Shown: one piece after another, positions 15,800 through 22,658 of the stretch
Numbering within the stretch: the first letter of the stretch is position 1
How the letters are laid out: each line of letters opens with the position of its first letter
Origin: OMOG01 sp041485845
GTDB lineage: Bacteria; Acidobacteriota; Terriglobia; Bryobacterales; Bryobacteraceae
Reading direction: 5' to 3'
Length of the DNA: 22,658 bases
Assembly: GCA_041485845.1 (NCBI GenBank)
Contig: JBGPKH010000060.1
Location: 1 to 22,658, forward strand
Notes under the pieces: model-generated
Seen by the model: only the letters and a program-made list of their open reading frames with translations
What the model was told of the DNA's origin: nothing
Databases searched by the model: none
Translations under genes and position numbers: made by a program

Positions 15800-15952
15800 A
15801 TAAAGCGCACAAATCTTGTGTTGGATGAGCGCCTGCTCATCCGAGCCACTGAGGTTTTGGCGGCGGGGACCTATTCAGCCGCGGTGAACACTGCCCTGGA
15901 AGAGGTGATCCGCGTGCATGGTCGGGCATCCGGAAGTTGGGTTCCAGTCTGA
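15800..15952 (+). pseudogene. VapB-like antitoxin remnant lacking a start codon
   Basis: The frame reads (ATA)-KRTNLVLDERLLIRATEV then LAAGTYSAAVNTALEEVIRV before a foreign tail and a stop at 15950-15952. This is the ribbon-helix-helix type N-terminus of VapB antitoxins (MRTNxVLDxxLxxxAxxLxxxxTxxxAVxxALxE). The expected ATG is ATA at 15800-15802, and no alternative start precedes the beta strand. The toxin-binding C-terminus and any vapC gene are missing. Confidence 0.65.
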
Positions 15953-16166
15953 CTTCCTGGTATCCGGCCACCCGCCGAAAGTGCGCCAAGCGTTCACGGT
16001 AAAATCCTTCGGGCATCGAATTCCCATCCCGTTCGGTGGACGGCTGATCCGGCAAAAGCCGGCCAGGCGCCCGGGTTCTGACACGTCAGCCAAGCTTGGC
16101 GCGTTGGCACGGCACCAGCCATGCTACAGAGTGCTTGGAGGCGAGCGCGGGAGTAGGATAGACAGC
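15953..16166 (+). other. Leader region of the GH116 operon
   Basis: No ORF is supported here. It contains a small hairpin, CCGGC-AAAA-GCCGG (16049-16062), and a -10-like TAGGAT at 16154-16159, 7 bases before the GH116 ATG. A weak purine run GGGAG (16148-16152) is 14 bases from the start. Confidence 0.4.
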
Positions 16167-18881
16167 ATGGCGAACGACCACAAGAATCCGGGACGCCGCG
16201 GTTTCCTCAAGACGGTGGCGTTGGGCGGGGCTGCGGTTTCCGAGGCTGTGGCGCAGACTTCCCCGCAGTCTGGCGCGCAGCCTGCCGCGCCGGCGACACG
16301 GCCCGCGGCGCAATCCAAGGAGCCGGCTCTCGCGCCGGTGACGTATCCGCGGCGCTTCAGCGGGCGGAAACTGGCGCTCATCGCGTTTCCGCTGGGAGGC
16401 GTGGGCGCGGGGGCGATCGCGCTCGGTGGGCGCGGGCAGTTGCGCGATTGGGAAATCTTCAACCGCTCGGAAAAAGGGAAATCGCCGACGTATGCGTTTC
16501 CCGCGATCTGGGTGCAGGCGGGGGATGCTGCGCCGGTGTCACGGGTGCTCGAAGCCCGGCTGCTGCCGCCCTATGAAGGGGGGCGCGACGCGCTGGGCGT
16601 GCAGAACGCGCCGGGCCTGGCGCGCCTGGCGAGCGCGACGTTCACCGGCGAATACCCGCTGGCGACGATCGACTTTCGCGATCCCAAGCTGCCGGTGACG
16701 GTGAAGCTCGAAGCCTTCTCGCCGTTCGTGCCGCTGGAGCCGGACGATTCCGGATTGCCGGTCGCAGTGCTGCGCTACCGCGTGCGCAATCCCGGCCGGA
16801 AATCCGCCAAGGTCTCGATCGCGTTTTCCATCGACAACCCGGTGAACTTCGAAACGCCGGCGCCGAACGCGCCCGCTGCGGCGCGGGTCAACGTCTATAA
16901 GAAGTCCGACGGGTTGGAAGGGCTCTTCATGCACAATCCCGGACTGGAAGCGGCGGCTCCGCGCGCGGGTTCGTTCGCACTGTGCGTGTTGAATCCCGGC
17001 GGGGGACGCGTGAGCCATCTCGGCGGTTGGCCCAAGGCGAGGTGGTGGACGAGCCCCCTGCTGTTCTGGGACGATTTCACGGCGGACGGCGAACTCGGTC
17101 CGGAAACGGGAACGCGCGACGCGGTGGGGTCGTTGTGCCTGCAACGCGAAGTTGCGGCGGGCGCGGAGGCCGAGTTCGTATTTCTGCTGGCGTGGAATTT
17201 CCCCAACCGCACGCCAGCGCGCATGGGGTGGTCGTCGGATCGCGGCCACGCCGACACGGCGATCGGCAATTACTACGCGCATCGGTTCGCGGACGCATGG
17301 GCAGCGGCGGAGTATGCCGCGGGCAAATTGCCCGGCCTCGAAAAACGGATGCGGCAGTTCCTGACGGCCATGCGGGAATCGACCTTGCCTGCGGCGGTGA
17401 AGGAGGCCGCGATGGCCAACGCTTCGACGCTCGCCTCGACGACTTGTTTCCGCACCGCCGACGGCCGGTTCTTCGGCTGGGAGGGCGGCGGCTGCTGCCA
17501 CGGCAACTGCGATCACGTGTGGAATTACGAAAGCACCACGCACCACTTGTTCCCGACGTTCGCACGCTCCATGCGCGAAACTCACCTGGAAGTCGCCGAG
17601 AGAATGAAGGGAGCCATGCCGATCCGCGTGAGCCTGCCGCTGGGCAACCAGACGGCGGGAACGGCAGCGGCTGACGGCCAGTTGGGACAAGTGTTGAAGG
17701 CCTATTTCGACTGGCAACTCTCGGGCGACGACGAGTGGCTGCGCAAGTGGTGGCCGACGCTCAAGAAGGTAATCGAGTTCGCGTGGGCGCCGGGCGGATG
17801 GGACGCCGATCGCGACGGCGTGCTCGAAGGCGTGCAGCACAACACGTACGACGTGGAGTTCTACGGTCCCAACCCCATGTGCGGGATCATCTACCTGGGC
17901 GCGCTGCGCGCGGGAGAGGAGATGGCGCGCGCGGCCGGCGATGCCGACGCGGCGGCCGAATACCGCAAGCTGTTCGAGCAGGGCCGCCAGTGGATCGACG
18001 GGAATCTGTTCAACGGCGAATATTACGTGCAGCAGATTCGCGGCGTGCCGCGCGAGAAGATCGCAGCCGGATTGACTGCCGGCATGGGCGCGGAGGATCC
18101 GGCACATCCCGATTACCAGATGGGCGATGGCTGCCTGGTGGACCAGTTGATGGGGCAGTACATGGCGGAGTATTGCGGGCTGGGCCCGCTGGTGAGCGAA
18201 GACCACATCCGCAAGACGCTGCAATCGATCCACCGGTACAACTACCGGAAGTCGCTGGACGAGCACCAGAGCGTACAGCGCACCTACGCCCTGAACGATG
18301 AATCGGGGCTGCTGGTGTGCGACTACGGAAGAGGCAAACGGCCGCAGGTGCCGTTTCCGTATTTTTCGGAGGTGTGGACCGGATTGGAGTACCAGGCCGC
18401 GGCGCTGATGATGGCCTACGGGATGGTGAAGGAGGGCATCGAGTGCGTCGAGAATACGCGGAAGCGGTATGACGGCGAGCGGCGGAATCCGTGGGATGAA
18501 ACGGAGTGCGGCCCGCACTACGCGCGGGCGATGTCGGCGTGGAGCGCGGTCCCGGCGCTGAGCGGGTTCCGGTATCAGGGGCCGCGGAAGCAGCTTGTGG
18601 TCGCGCCGAAGATGAAGGGCGTGGTGCAGTCGTTCTGGTCGACGGGAACGGGCTGGGGCAGTTTTACTCTCGGGCCTGCCCGACTGTCGCTTTCGGTTCT
18701 TTTTGGCAAGCTTCCGCTGGAGGTGGTGGAATTGGCGGCGGCCGCGGCGGGGACGAGCGCCGTTCGTGTGGGGACCAGAACGGTGGCGCATACGGTGCAA
18801 CGCGGCGGTCCGCGGGTGGCGGTCCGGTTTACGGAGCCGGTGGTGCTGGCGGAAGGCGAACACATCACCATCAGCCTATGA
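16167..18881 (+). CDS. GH116 beta-glucosidase / glucosylceramidase-like, Tat-exported
   Basis: A 904-residue member of glycoside hydrolase family 116, retaining enzymes acting on beta-glucosides or beta-xylosides; the human relative GBA2 hydrolyses glucosylceramide. A Tat signal (GRRGFLKTVALGGAAVSEAV, residues 9-28) and a Pro/Ala-rich linker precede the N-terminal beta-sandwich domain (about 60-400). The catalytic (alpha/alpha)6 barrel follows. By comparison with GBA2, the nucleophile should be E439 (FFGWEGG) and the acid/base D562 (HNTYDVEFYGPN). A cysteine-rich turn, C443-C444-x3-C448 (CCHGNC), sits just after the nucleophile. The ATG at 16167 was chosen because the signal starts there; earlier in-frame codons run into non-coding sequence. 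The gene overlaps the next by ATGA, so translation is coupled to a COG0523 GTPase. Confidence 0.93.
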   Translation: MANDHKNPGRRGFLKTVALGGAAVSEAVAQTSPQSGAQPAAPATRPAAQSKEPALAPVTYPRRFSGRKLALIAFPLGGVGAGAIALGGRGQLRDWEIFNRSEKGKSPTYAFPAIWVQAGDAAPVSRVLEARLLPPYEGGRDALGVQNAPGLARLASATFTGEYPLATIDFRDPKLPVTVKLEAFSPFVPLEPDDSGLPVAVLRYRVRNPGRKSAKVSIAFSIDNPVNFETPAPNAPAAARVNVYKKSDGLEGLFMHNPGLEAAAPRAGSFALCVLNPGGGRVSHLGGWPKARWWTSPLLFWDDFTADGELGPETGTRDAVGSLCLQREVAAGAEAEFVFLLAWNFPNRTPARMGWSSDRGHADTAIGNYYAHRFADAWAAAEYAAGKLPGLEKRMRQFLTAMRESTLPAAVKEAAMANASTLASTTCFRTADGRFFGWEGGGCCHGNCDHVWNYESTTHHLFPTFARSMRETHLEVAERMKGAMPIRVSLPLGNQTAGTAAADGQLGQVLKAYFDWQLSGDDEWLRKWWPTLKKVIEFAWAPGGWDADRDGVLEGVQHNTYDVEFYGPNPMCGIIYLGALRAGEEMARAAGDADAAAEYRKLFEQGRQWIDGNLFNGEYYVQQIRGVPREKIAAGLTAGMGAEDPAHPDYQMGDGCLVDQLMGQYMAEYCGLGPLVSEDHIRKTLQSIHRYNYRKSLDEHQSVQRTYALNDESGLLVCDYGRGKRPQVPFPYFSEVWTGLEYQAAALMMAYGMVKEGIECVENTRKRYDGERRNPWDETECGPHYARAMSAWSAVPALSGFRYQGPRKQLVVAPKMKGVVQSFWSTGTGWGSFTLGPARLSLSVLFGKLPLEVVELAAAAAGTSAVRVGTRTVAHTVQRGGPRVAVRFTEPVVLAEGEHITISL

Positions 18882-19957
18882 ACGCGCCGCGCCTCGTCTT
18901 CGTCGGAGGATTCCTGGGGGCGGGGAAGACCACGCTCATCCTGCGCGCGGCCGAAGTTCTGCGGGAGAAGGGCTCGCGGGCGGCGGTGATCACCAACGAC
19001 CAGGACAGCTTCCTGGTGGACTCGCGACTGGTCGAGGCGCACGACGTGGCGATGCGCGAAGTGGCCGGTGGATGCTTCTGCTGCCGCTTCTCAGACCTGA
19101 TGGCGGCGGCGGACGCGCTGGCGGCTTACCAGCCGGACGTCATCTTCGCCGAGCCGGTGGGAAGCTGCGTCGATCTGGCGGCGACCATCCTGCAACCGTT
19201 GAAGGAGTGGTTTCGCGACCGGTACCGAGTGGCGCCGCTGACCGTTCTGGTGGATCCGGAGATGGCGGCGCGAGTGTATGGCGGCCGCGCCGATCCCGAC
19301 GTGAGCTTCCTATTTCGCAATCAGGTGGCCGAAGCCGACCTGATCTGCGCTTCGAAAATCGACTGCCATCCCGAGTACGCGCGATTGCCCATACCGATCG
19401 ATTTCGCAGTCAGTTCGCTCACCGGGGAGGGCGTGGCGGAGTGGCTGGCCGAGGCGATGGACTCGAGGCGTGTAGTGGGGGCGCACCCGCTGGCTGTGGA
19501 TTACGAGCGATACGCCGCCGCGGAGGCCGCGCTCGGATGGTTGAATCTGCACGCGGATCTGGAGCTCGACGAGGCTGCGAGCCCTGCGGCGGTGGTGGGG
19601 CCGCTGCTCGACGAGGCGGACCGCCGGCTCACCGAGGCGGGAGTTTCCATCGCACACCTGAAGGTTTTCGACGAGGCGGCCTCCGGGTATGTGAAAGCCA
19701 GCGTCTGCGCCAATGGCGAAGAGCCGTGGCCCATGGGCGACCTCACCGCTTCGCCCGAGCGCCGGCATGAACTGGTGGTGAACCTGCGAGCGACCGGCGA
19801 TCCGGATTTGTTGTTGGCCGTAGTGCGGAAGGCGTTAGGCGGGTTGGCAGGCTCCGTCCGTGAGCGGCATGCGAGATCGTTCCGCCCGCCGCCACCGGCG
19901 CCGGAGGTTTTCAGCCTTCGAAAAATACCGTGTCCTTCTCCAGAACGTGACCGGTGA
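18878..19957 (+). CDS. COG0523 (CobW/YjiA/ZNG1-type) GTPase, putative metallochaperone
   Basis: P-loop GTPase of the G3E family, 359 residues. It has Walker A GGFLGAGKTT (10-19), the metal-binding CxCC motif in GGCFCC (C66, C68, C69), EPVGS (92-96) as the switch/Walker B region, and the guanine-specificity motif as SKID (159-162) in place of NKxD. COG0523 proteins deliver zinc, cobalt or other metals to client enzymes. The C-terminal half is less typical, with no His-rich stretch and a Pro-rich tail (RPPPPAPEVF), and the last 47 bases overlap an antisense small ORF. Its start lies within the GH116 stop (ATGA), so the two are made together. A role in metallating the GH116 enzyme or another partner is possible but unproven. 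Confidence 0.88.
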   Translation: MNAPRLVFVGGFLGAGKTTLILRAAEVLREKGSRAAVITNDQDSFLVDSRLVEAHDVAMREVAGGCFCCRFSDLMAAADALAAYQPDVIFAEPVGSCVDLAATILQPLKEWFRDRYRVAPLTVLVDPEMAARVYGGRADPDVSFLFRNQVAEADLICASKIDCHPEYARLPIPIDFAVSSLTGEGVAEWLAEAMDSRRVVGAHPLAVDYERYAAAEAALGWLNLHADLELDEAASPAAVVGPLLDEADRRLTEAGVSIAHLKVFDEAASGYVKASVCANGEEPWPMGDLTASPERRHELVVNLRATGDPDLLLAVVRKALGGLAGSVRERHARSFRPPPPAPEVFSLRKIPCPSPERDR

Positions 19958-20054
19958 TGAAGTCGCCGACTTCTTCCTCGATGGGTTGCTCTTGGTCTGC
20001 CGCCTTGGGCGGCGCCGGTTCCAGTTGAGGGTCCCGGGTAGAATCGTCTCCCAT
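19911..20054 (-). CDS. Small acidic protein, 47 residues
   Basis: The ATG at 20054 has GGAGG 6 bases upstream, a strong ribosome binding site. The frame reads MGDDSTRDPQLEPAPPKAAD then QEQPIEEEVGDFITGHVLEK and ends DTVFFEG. It is very acidic, has no signal peptide or Cys, and has a disordered first half and a more structured second half. It lies downstream of the isomerase gene in the same direction (84 bases and one palindromic repeat between), and its 3' end overlaps the tail of the COG0523 gene antisense by 47 bases. I do not recognise a family. A leader-plus-core peptide or a small regulatory protein are options. Confidence 0.55.
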   Translation of the reverse strand: MGDDSTRDPQLEPAPPKAADQEQPIEEEVGDFITGHVLEKDTVFFEG

Positions 20055-20104
20055 GGCGTGCCTCCGTTGTCAATGCTACCTCTTTCGATGGGGGAAAGCG
20101 ACGG

Positions 20105-20138
20105 GTGACAGACGACAAAAGGCGAAGGTCTGTCCCAC
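20105..20138 (-). repeat. 34-base palindromic dispersed repeat, copy C
   Basis: It begins at the base after the stop codon (20139-20141) of the isomerase gene. The outer 7 bp of the stem (GACAGAC/GTCTGTC) are intact; the inner two pairs are lost (AGG in place of TCG). The loop is nearly identical to that of copy A. Confidence 0.8.
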
Positions 20139-20990
20139 CTACCTCATGATCTGGCGAATGAACGCCAGGTTGCGGCGCATATCCGCCTCCACGCCGGTGG
20201 CGGGGTGCGTGTCGGTCTCGAGATTGGCGAAGCCGGAGAAGCCGATGTCGCGAATGGCGCGGACGATCGGGTCGAACTGAATGGAACCTTCGCCCATGTA
20301 TTGCGGATTGTCTTTGAGGTGAAACTGGCAGATGCGGTCTTTGCCGAGCCAGCGAATTTCCTTCACGGGGTCGAATCCGGCCCTCGTGGAATTCCCGACG
20401 TCGTAGTACACGAGCACGCTCTTGGAGCGCGCGCGGTCCATGATGCGCACGTTGTTCTCGGCGGATATGGTATCTTCGAGGCCCAGGATCACGCCGACTT
20501 TTTCTGCGTCGGGCGCGATCTCGCGCAGGGCGTCGCCCACGTGGTTCATCTCGTCCGCATTTTCGAGTGCCCATTTGCCAAAGAAGGGCAGGAGGAGCAC
20601 AGTCGTGTTCAGCGCCTTGGTGAGCCGGATGGAATCGGCCACCCATTTGACGGCCAGCGGGTCGCTTTTCAGGCCATTGTCGTGGAGCTTGTCGACACAC
20701 GTCCCGTCGATGGGGATCTTGTGTTCTTTGGAAAGGCGCAAGTAGCGGGAGAGGGTCTCCGGATCGTCCAAGGGCAGCTTGCCTTCCGACAGCCGCCTGC
20801 CAAAGGAGACCTGGACGCCGTCGAAGCCCAGTTGAGCGGCCAGAGGCACCGCTTCCGGTTTGGCGCCGAGCTTCAGGTTCCAATCCGTGACACCGATTTG
20901 CAGTTTTCGATCGGCGCCGGAAGCCAGGCGCCTGGCAAGGGCAGAGGCGGCTAACGAAGCGAGTAGCGTTCGACGGCTAATGTGGGCCAT
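20139..20990 (-). CDS. Tat-exported sugar phosphate isomerase/epimerase-like TIM barrel
   Basis: A 283-residue member of the xylose-isomerase-like/AP endonuclease 2 superfamily, likely a sugar or inosose-type epimerase or isomerase needing a divalent metal. It has a Tat signal (SRRTLLASLAASALARR, residues 5-21). The four expected metal ligands are visible: E172 (LGLEDT), D197 (VYYDVGN), H224 (CQFHLKDN) and E258 (ANLETDTH). It is complete, in contrast to the frameshifted paralogue at 11267-12185. The ATG at 20990 starts the signal peptide. The stop is immediately followed by palindromic repeat copy C. Such exported barrels are abundant in Solibacter-like genomes; substrates are mostly unknown. 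Confidence 0.9.
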   Translation of the reverse strand: MAHISRRTLLASLAASALARRLASGADRKLQIGVTDWNLKLGAKPEAVPLAAQLGFDGVQVSFGRRLSEGKLPLDDPETLSRYLRLSKEHKIPIDGTCVDKLHDNGLKSDPLAVKWVADSIRLTKALNTTVLLLPFFGKWALENADEMNHVGDALREIAPDAEKVGVILGLEDTISAENNVRIMDRARSKSVLVYYDVGNSTRAGFDPVKEIRWLGKDRICQFHLKDNPQYMGEGSIQFDPIVRAIRDIGFSGFANLETDTHPATGVEADMRRNLAFIRQIMR

Positions 20991-21126
20991 AGAGCTGTTT
21001 TAGCACCACCGCGGGCAAGTTGTCCTGCCTGGCGGGCCAAAAACATCGCGAAAAAAAAGATGAAAAAATCTCTTTCCCTCCGAAACGCCGCGTGATATAT
21101 TGATGCAACCCCCCGAGCCTCAAACA

Positions 21127-21408
21127 ATGCATGCAACCGACCGACAAGCGGAAAAGCTCCTCGACAATGTGGTGCATGACCTGCGCCAGCCGCTCGGCAC
21201 TATTGAAATCAGCGCCTATCTCTTGAACCGCATCCTGCCCGATGCGGACGTCCAGGTTTGCCAACACCTGAGCACCATCGAACGGCAGATCGATCTGGCG
21301 GCACGGGTACTGAGCGAGGCTGCCGCGGAGCTCTGCCTCCTGCGCACTCAGCCTACCGAAGCGGAGAGCCTGGCCTTCACGAAATCGGAGACGGCGGCGG
21401 TCACGTAG
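21127..21408 (+). CDS. Orphan HisKA (histidine-kinase dimerisation) domain protein
   Basis: A 93-residue protein consisting almost only of a histidine-kinase dimerisation/phosphoacceptor hairpin: H-box NVVHDLRQPLGTIEISAYLL with candidate phospho-His17, and a second helix HLSTIERQIDLAARVLSEAA. No ATPase domain, sensor or membrane segment follows. The ATG at 21127 is preferred to that at 21103, because TATATT (21096-21101) looks like its -10 box and would start transcription between the two. It could be phosphorylated in trans, act as a phosphotransfer protein, or inhibit a kinase by forming mixed dimers. Its last 61 bases overlap the 3' end of the convergent MobB-like gene. Confidence 0.75.
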   Translation: MHATDRQAEKLLDNVVHDLRQPLGTIEISAYLLNRILPDADVQVCQHLSTIERQIDLAARVLSEAAAELCLLRTQPTEAESLAFTKSETAAVT

Positions 21409-21959
21409 CGCGGGGGCTTTACCAGAAACTGGGGCTTCTGGTCCCACATCCCGCGAGCGATGTCTTCCCATAGTGGAACATTGATTCCGCGATCGATGAC
21501 GACAAACGCGTCGGCGCGATCGAGGAAACGCATGCTCGAAGGTTTGAAGTCCTGGCAGGAGAAATCCAGGATCATGAGGAAGACGTCCGGCTGCACGAGC
21601 TCCACCACGCTGTTGGATTCCACAATCACGTTTTCGCTTTGATCGAGGATCTTGCGCAGCGTGCCGGCAGCCCGCGCCAGCTCTCCCATGGGCGTGCGCA
21701 GCCAGAACGACCGTTCCGCGCCAGCCGCCAGGAAGCGGCCGGAATCCGTGCGGTTGGGCTCGTACTCCTCGCTCAGGGCGAAAGGATGATCGGGCTCGGC
21801 TTCGCATCCGCAGCTTTGATTGTTGTGCGCGCAGACGCCGTGCCCGTATTGCGTGATCTTGACCGCGGTCCACTGGCGGTCGCGCAGTTTGCGGATGAGC
21901 CCCGCCACCACCGACGTCTTCCCGATGTTCCGCGAGTGCCCACCGACAACCACCAGCAT
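21348..21959 (-). CDS. MobB/CobW-neighbour type P-loop NTPase
   Basis: A 203-residue cytoplasmic protein starting MLVVVGGHSRNIGKTSVVAG, with Walker A GHSRNIGKTS (7-16). This resembles MobB, the GTP-binding accessory protein of molybdopterin guanine dinucleotide synthesis, and related SIMIBI-class NTPases. A loop with C43, C50 and C52 (CAHNNQSCGC) plus nearby His and acidic residues could bind a metal, and VIVESNS (111-117) looks like the Walker B/switch region. The ATG at 21959 has AGGA 8 bases upstream and overlaps the TGA of lpxD by one base, so it is co-translated with lpxD. Pairing with lpxD does not fit a molybdenum cofactor role in an obvious way; the true substrate is open. Confidence 0.75.
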   Translation of the reverse strand: MLVVVGGHSRNIGKTSVVAGLIRKLRDRQWTAVKITQYGHGVCAHNNQSCGCEAEPDHPFALSEEYEPNRTDSGRFLAAGAERSFWLRTPMGELARAAGTLRKILDQSENVIVESNSVVELVQPDVFLMILDFSCQDFKPSSMRFLDRADAFVVIDRGINVPLWEDIARGMWDQKPQFLVKPPRYVTAAVSDFVKARLSASVG

Positions 21960-22658
21960 CAATGTGTCCTTTCGAGTTCGGCCAGCCGCCGCTTCAATTC
22001 CGCCACCTCGCGCCGCAGTTGCGGCAGCCGCGCCAGGTTGGCCAGTTGTTCCAGGTGCTGCTTGAGCGGGCGTGCCGGCGTGCCCCACACGGTTTCCCCG
22101 GAGTGTATGATTTTGGAGGTCAGCACGCCGCAACCGGAACCGAGCACCGCGCGCGATTCGATACGCGCCTTGTCGCCGATTCCCACCTGCCCGCCGATGA
22201 CCGCGTAGTCTTCCACCACCACTCCGCCCGAAAACCCGGTTTGCGCGGCCACCACCACGTGTCTTCCGATGCGGCAGTTGTGGCCCACATGCACCATGTT
22301 ATCTAGTTTCGTGCCTTCGCCGATTTCGGTGACCCCGAGGGCGGCGCGGTCCACGCACGAGTTCGCGCCGATCTCGACGAAGCTTCCGATCTCCACGCGT
22401 CCCACCTGGGGAAACTTGTGCCAGCGGTCGCGATCCATGACGTAGCCGAAGCCGTCGGCGCCGATGACCGCTCCGGAGTGCAGGATGGTCCCGCGTCCGA
22501 TATCCACGTTGTCGTACACGGTGACGTTGGGATGCAGCACGCAGCCCTCGCCGAGCACCACGCGTTTGCCCACGAAGCAGCCGGCCCCAATGCTGGTGGC
22601 CACGCCGATGCGCGTGTTGTCTCCCACCACGGCGTGCGGGCCGATGTAGACGAGCGCG
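21959..22658 (-). CDS. lpxD: UDP-3-O-acylglucosamine N-acyltransferase LpxD (5' end beyond window)
   Basis: Third step of lipid A synthesis: N-acylation of UDP-3-O-acyl-glucosamine using acyl-ACP. The visible part is a left-handed parallel beta-helix of hexapeptide repeats (VGDNTRIGVATSIGAGCFVG and onward). It has the LpxD active-site segment LHSGAVIGADGFGYV, whose His is the catalytic base in characterised enzymes, then NMVHVGHNCRIG and TGFSGGVVVEDYAVIGGQVG. The C-terminal helix (LPQLRREVAELKRRLAELER) is the ACP-binding/trimer tail. The frame stays open to the right edge, so the N-terminal uridine-binding domain is outside. The stop overlaps the start of the P-loop gene. The enzyme implies an outer membrane with lipid A. 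Confidence 0.93.
   Translation of the reverse strand, partial: ALVYIGPHAVVGDNTRIGVATSIGAGCFVGKRVVLGEGCVLHPNVTVYDNVDIGRGTILHSGAVIGADGFGYVMDRDRWHKFPQVGRVEIGSFVEIGANSCVDRAALGVTEIGEGTKLDNMVHVGHNCRIGRHVVVAAQTGFSGGVVVEDYAVIGGQVGIGDKARIESRAVLGSGCGVLTSKIIHSGETVWGTPARPLKQHLEQLANLARLPQLRREVAELKRRLAELERTH

Noticed and set aside
16539..18863. 774-residue open frame on the minus strand across the GH116 gene
   Set aside because: It is an Arg/His/Pro-rich mirror of a GC-rich coding strand; the plus frame has clear GH116 motifs.
19501..20883. 460-residue minus-strand frame spanning the GTPase tail and the isomerase
   Set aside because: Low-complexity Arg/Gly-rich product in the wrong frame of the true isomerase gene.

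Overview
The window looks like the chromosome of an acidobacterium of the Solibacter/Bryobacterales type. This is inferred from gene content and GC-rich codon use, not from a database search. The pointers are a Pkn-type Ser/Thr kinase fused to PD40 beta-propeller repeats, several Tat-exported periplasmic enzymes (aldo/keto reductase, xylose-isomerase-like TIM barrels, a GH116 glucosidase), a PQQ dehydrogenase, an MFS sugar-acid type transporter, and an LpxD gene, which implies an LPS outer membrane.

Layout. 1-4 kb: aldo/keto reductase and the kinase, both on the minus strand, with two PD40 gene scraps between them. 4-6 kb: two small secreted proteins of unknown role, the stub of a tannase/feruloyl-esterase gene, and the 3' end of a Gfo/Idh/MocA dehydrogenase. 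6-8.8 kb: a di-haem cytochrome c plus PQQ alcohol dehydrogenase operon that lies inside a HicB-like antitoxin gene, whose two halves are still readable on either side. 8.8-10.7 kb: debris (formate dehydrogenase fragment, damaged tRNA-Ser(GCU), frameshifted glycoside hydrolase) with two small unknown ORFs. 10.8-13.5 kb, minus strand: a small secreted protein, then an MFS transporter followed by a sugar isomerase that carries four frameshifts. 13.5-16 kb: a divergent endonuclease III-like protein, then remains of a UPF0175/PIN toxin-antitoxin pair and of a serine recombinase, an intact RelBE-type pair and a VapB-like scrap. 16.1-21 kb: GH116 glucosidase translationally coupled to a COG0523 GTPase, a 47-residue acidic ORF, and an intact Tat-exported isomerase. 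21-22.7 kb: an orphan HisKA-domain protein facing an LpxD / MobB-like P-loop operon that runs off the right edge.

Working together: the cytochrome and dehydrogenase should form a periplasmic alcohol-oxidation chain. The MFS transporter and isomerase, the GH116 enzyme and the other Tat enzymes suggest uptake and processing of sugars. The most striking feature is the amount of recognisable gene debris (at least ten fragments), much of it from toxin-antitoxin, recombinase and catabolic genes. A 34-base palindromic repeat follows three minus-strand stop codons and shows a compensatory base-pair change. The best candidates for follow-up are the split hicB, this repeat family, the D-x-D (lanthanide-type) signature of the PQQ enzyme, and the GH116-GTPase coupling.
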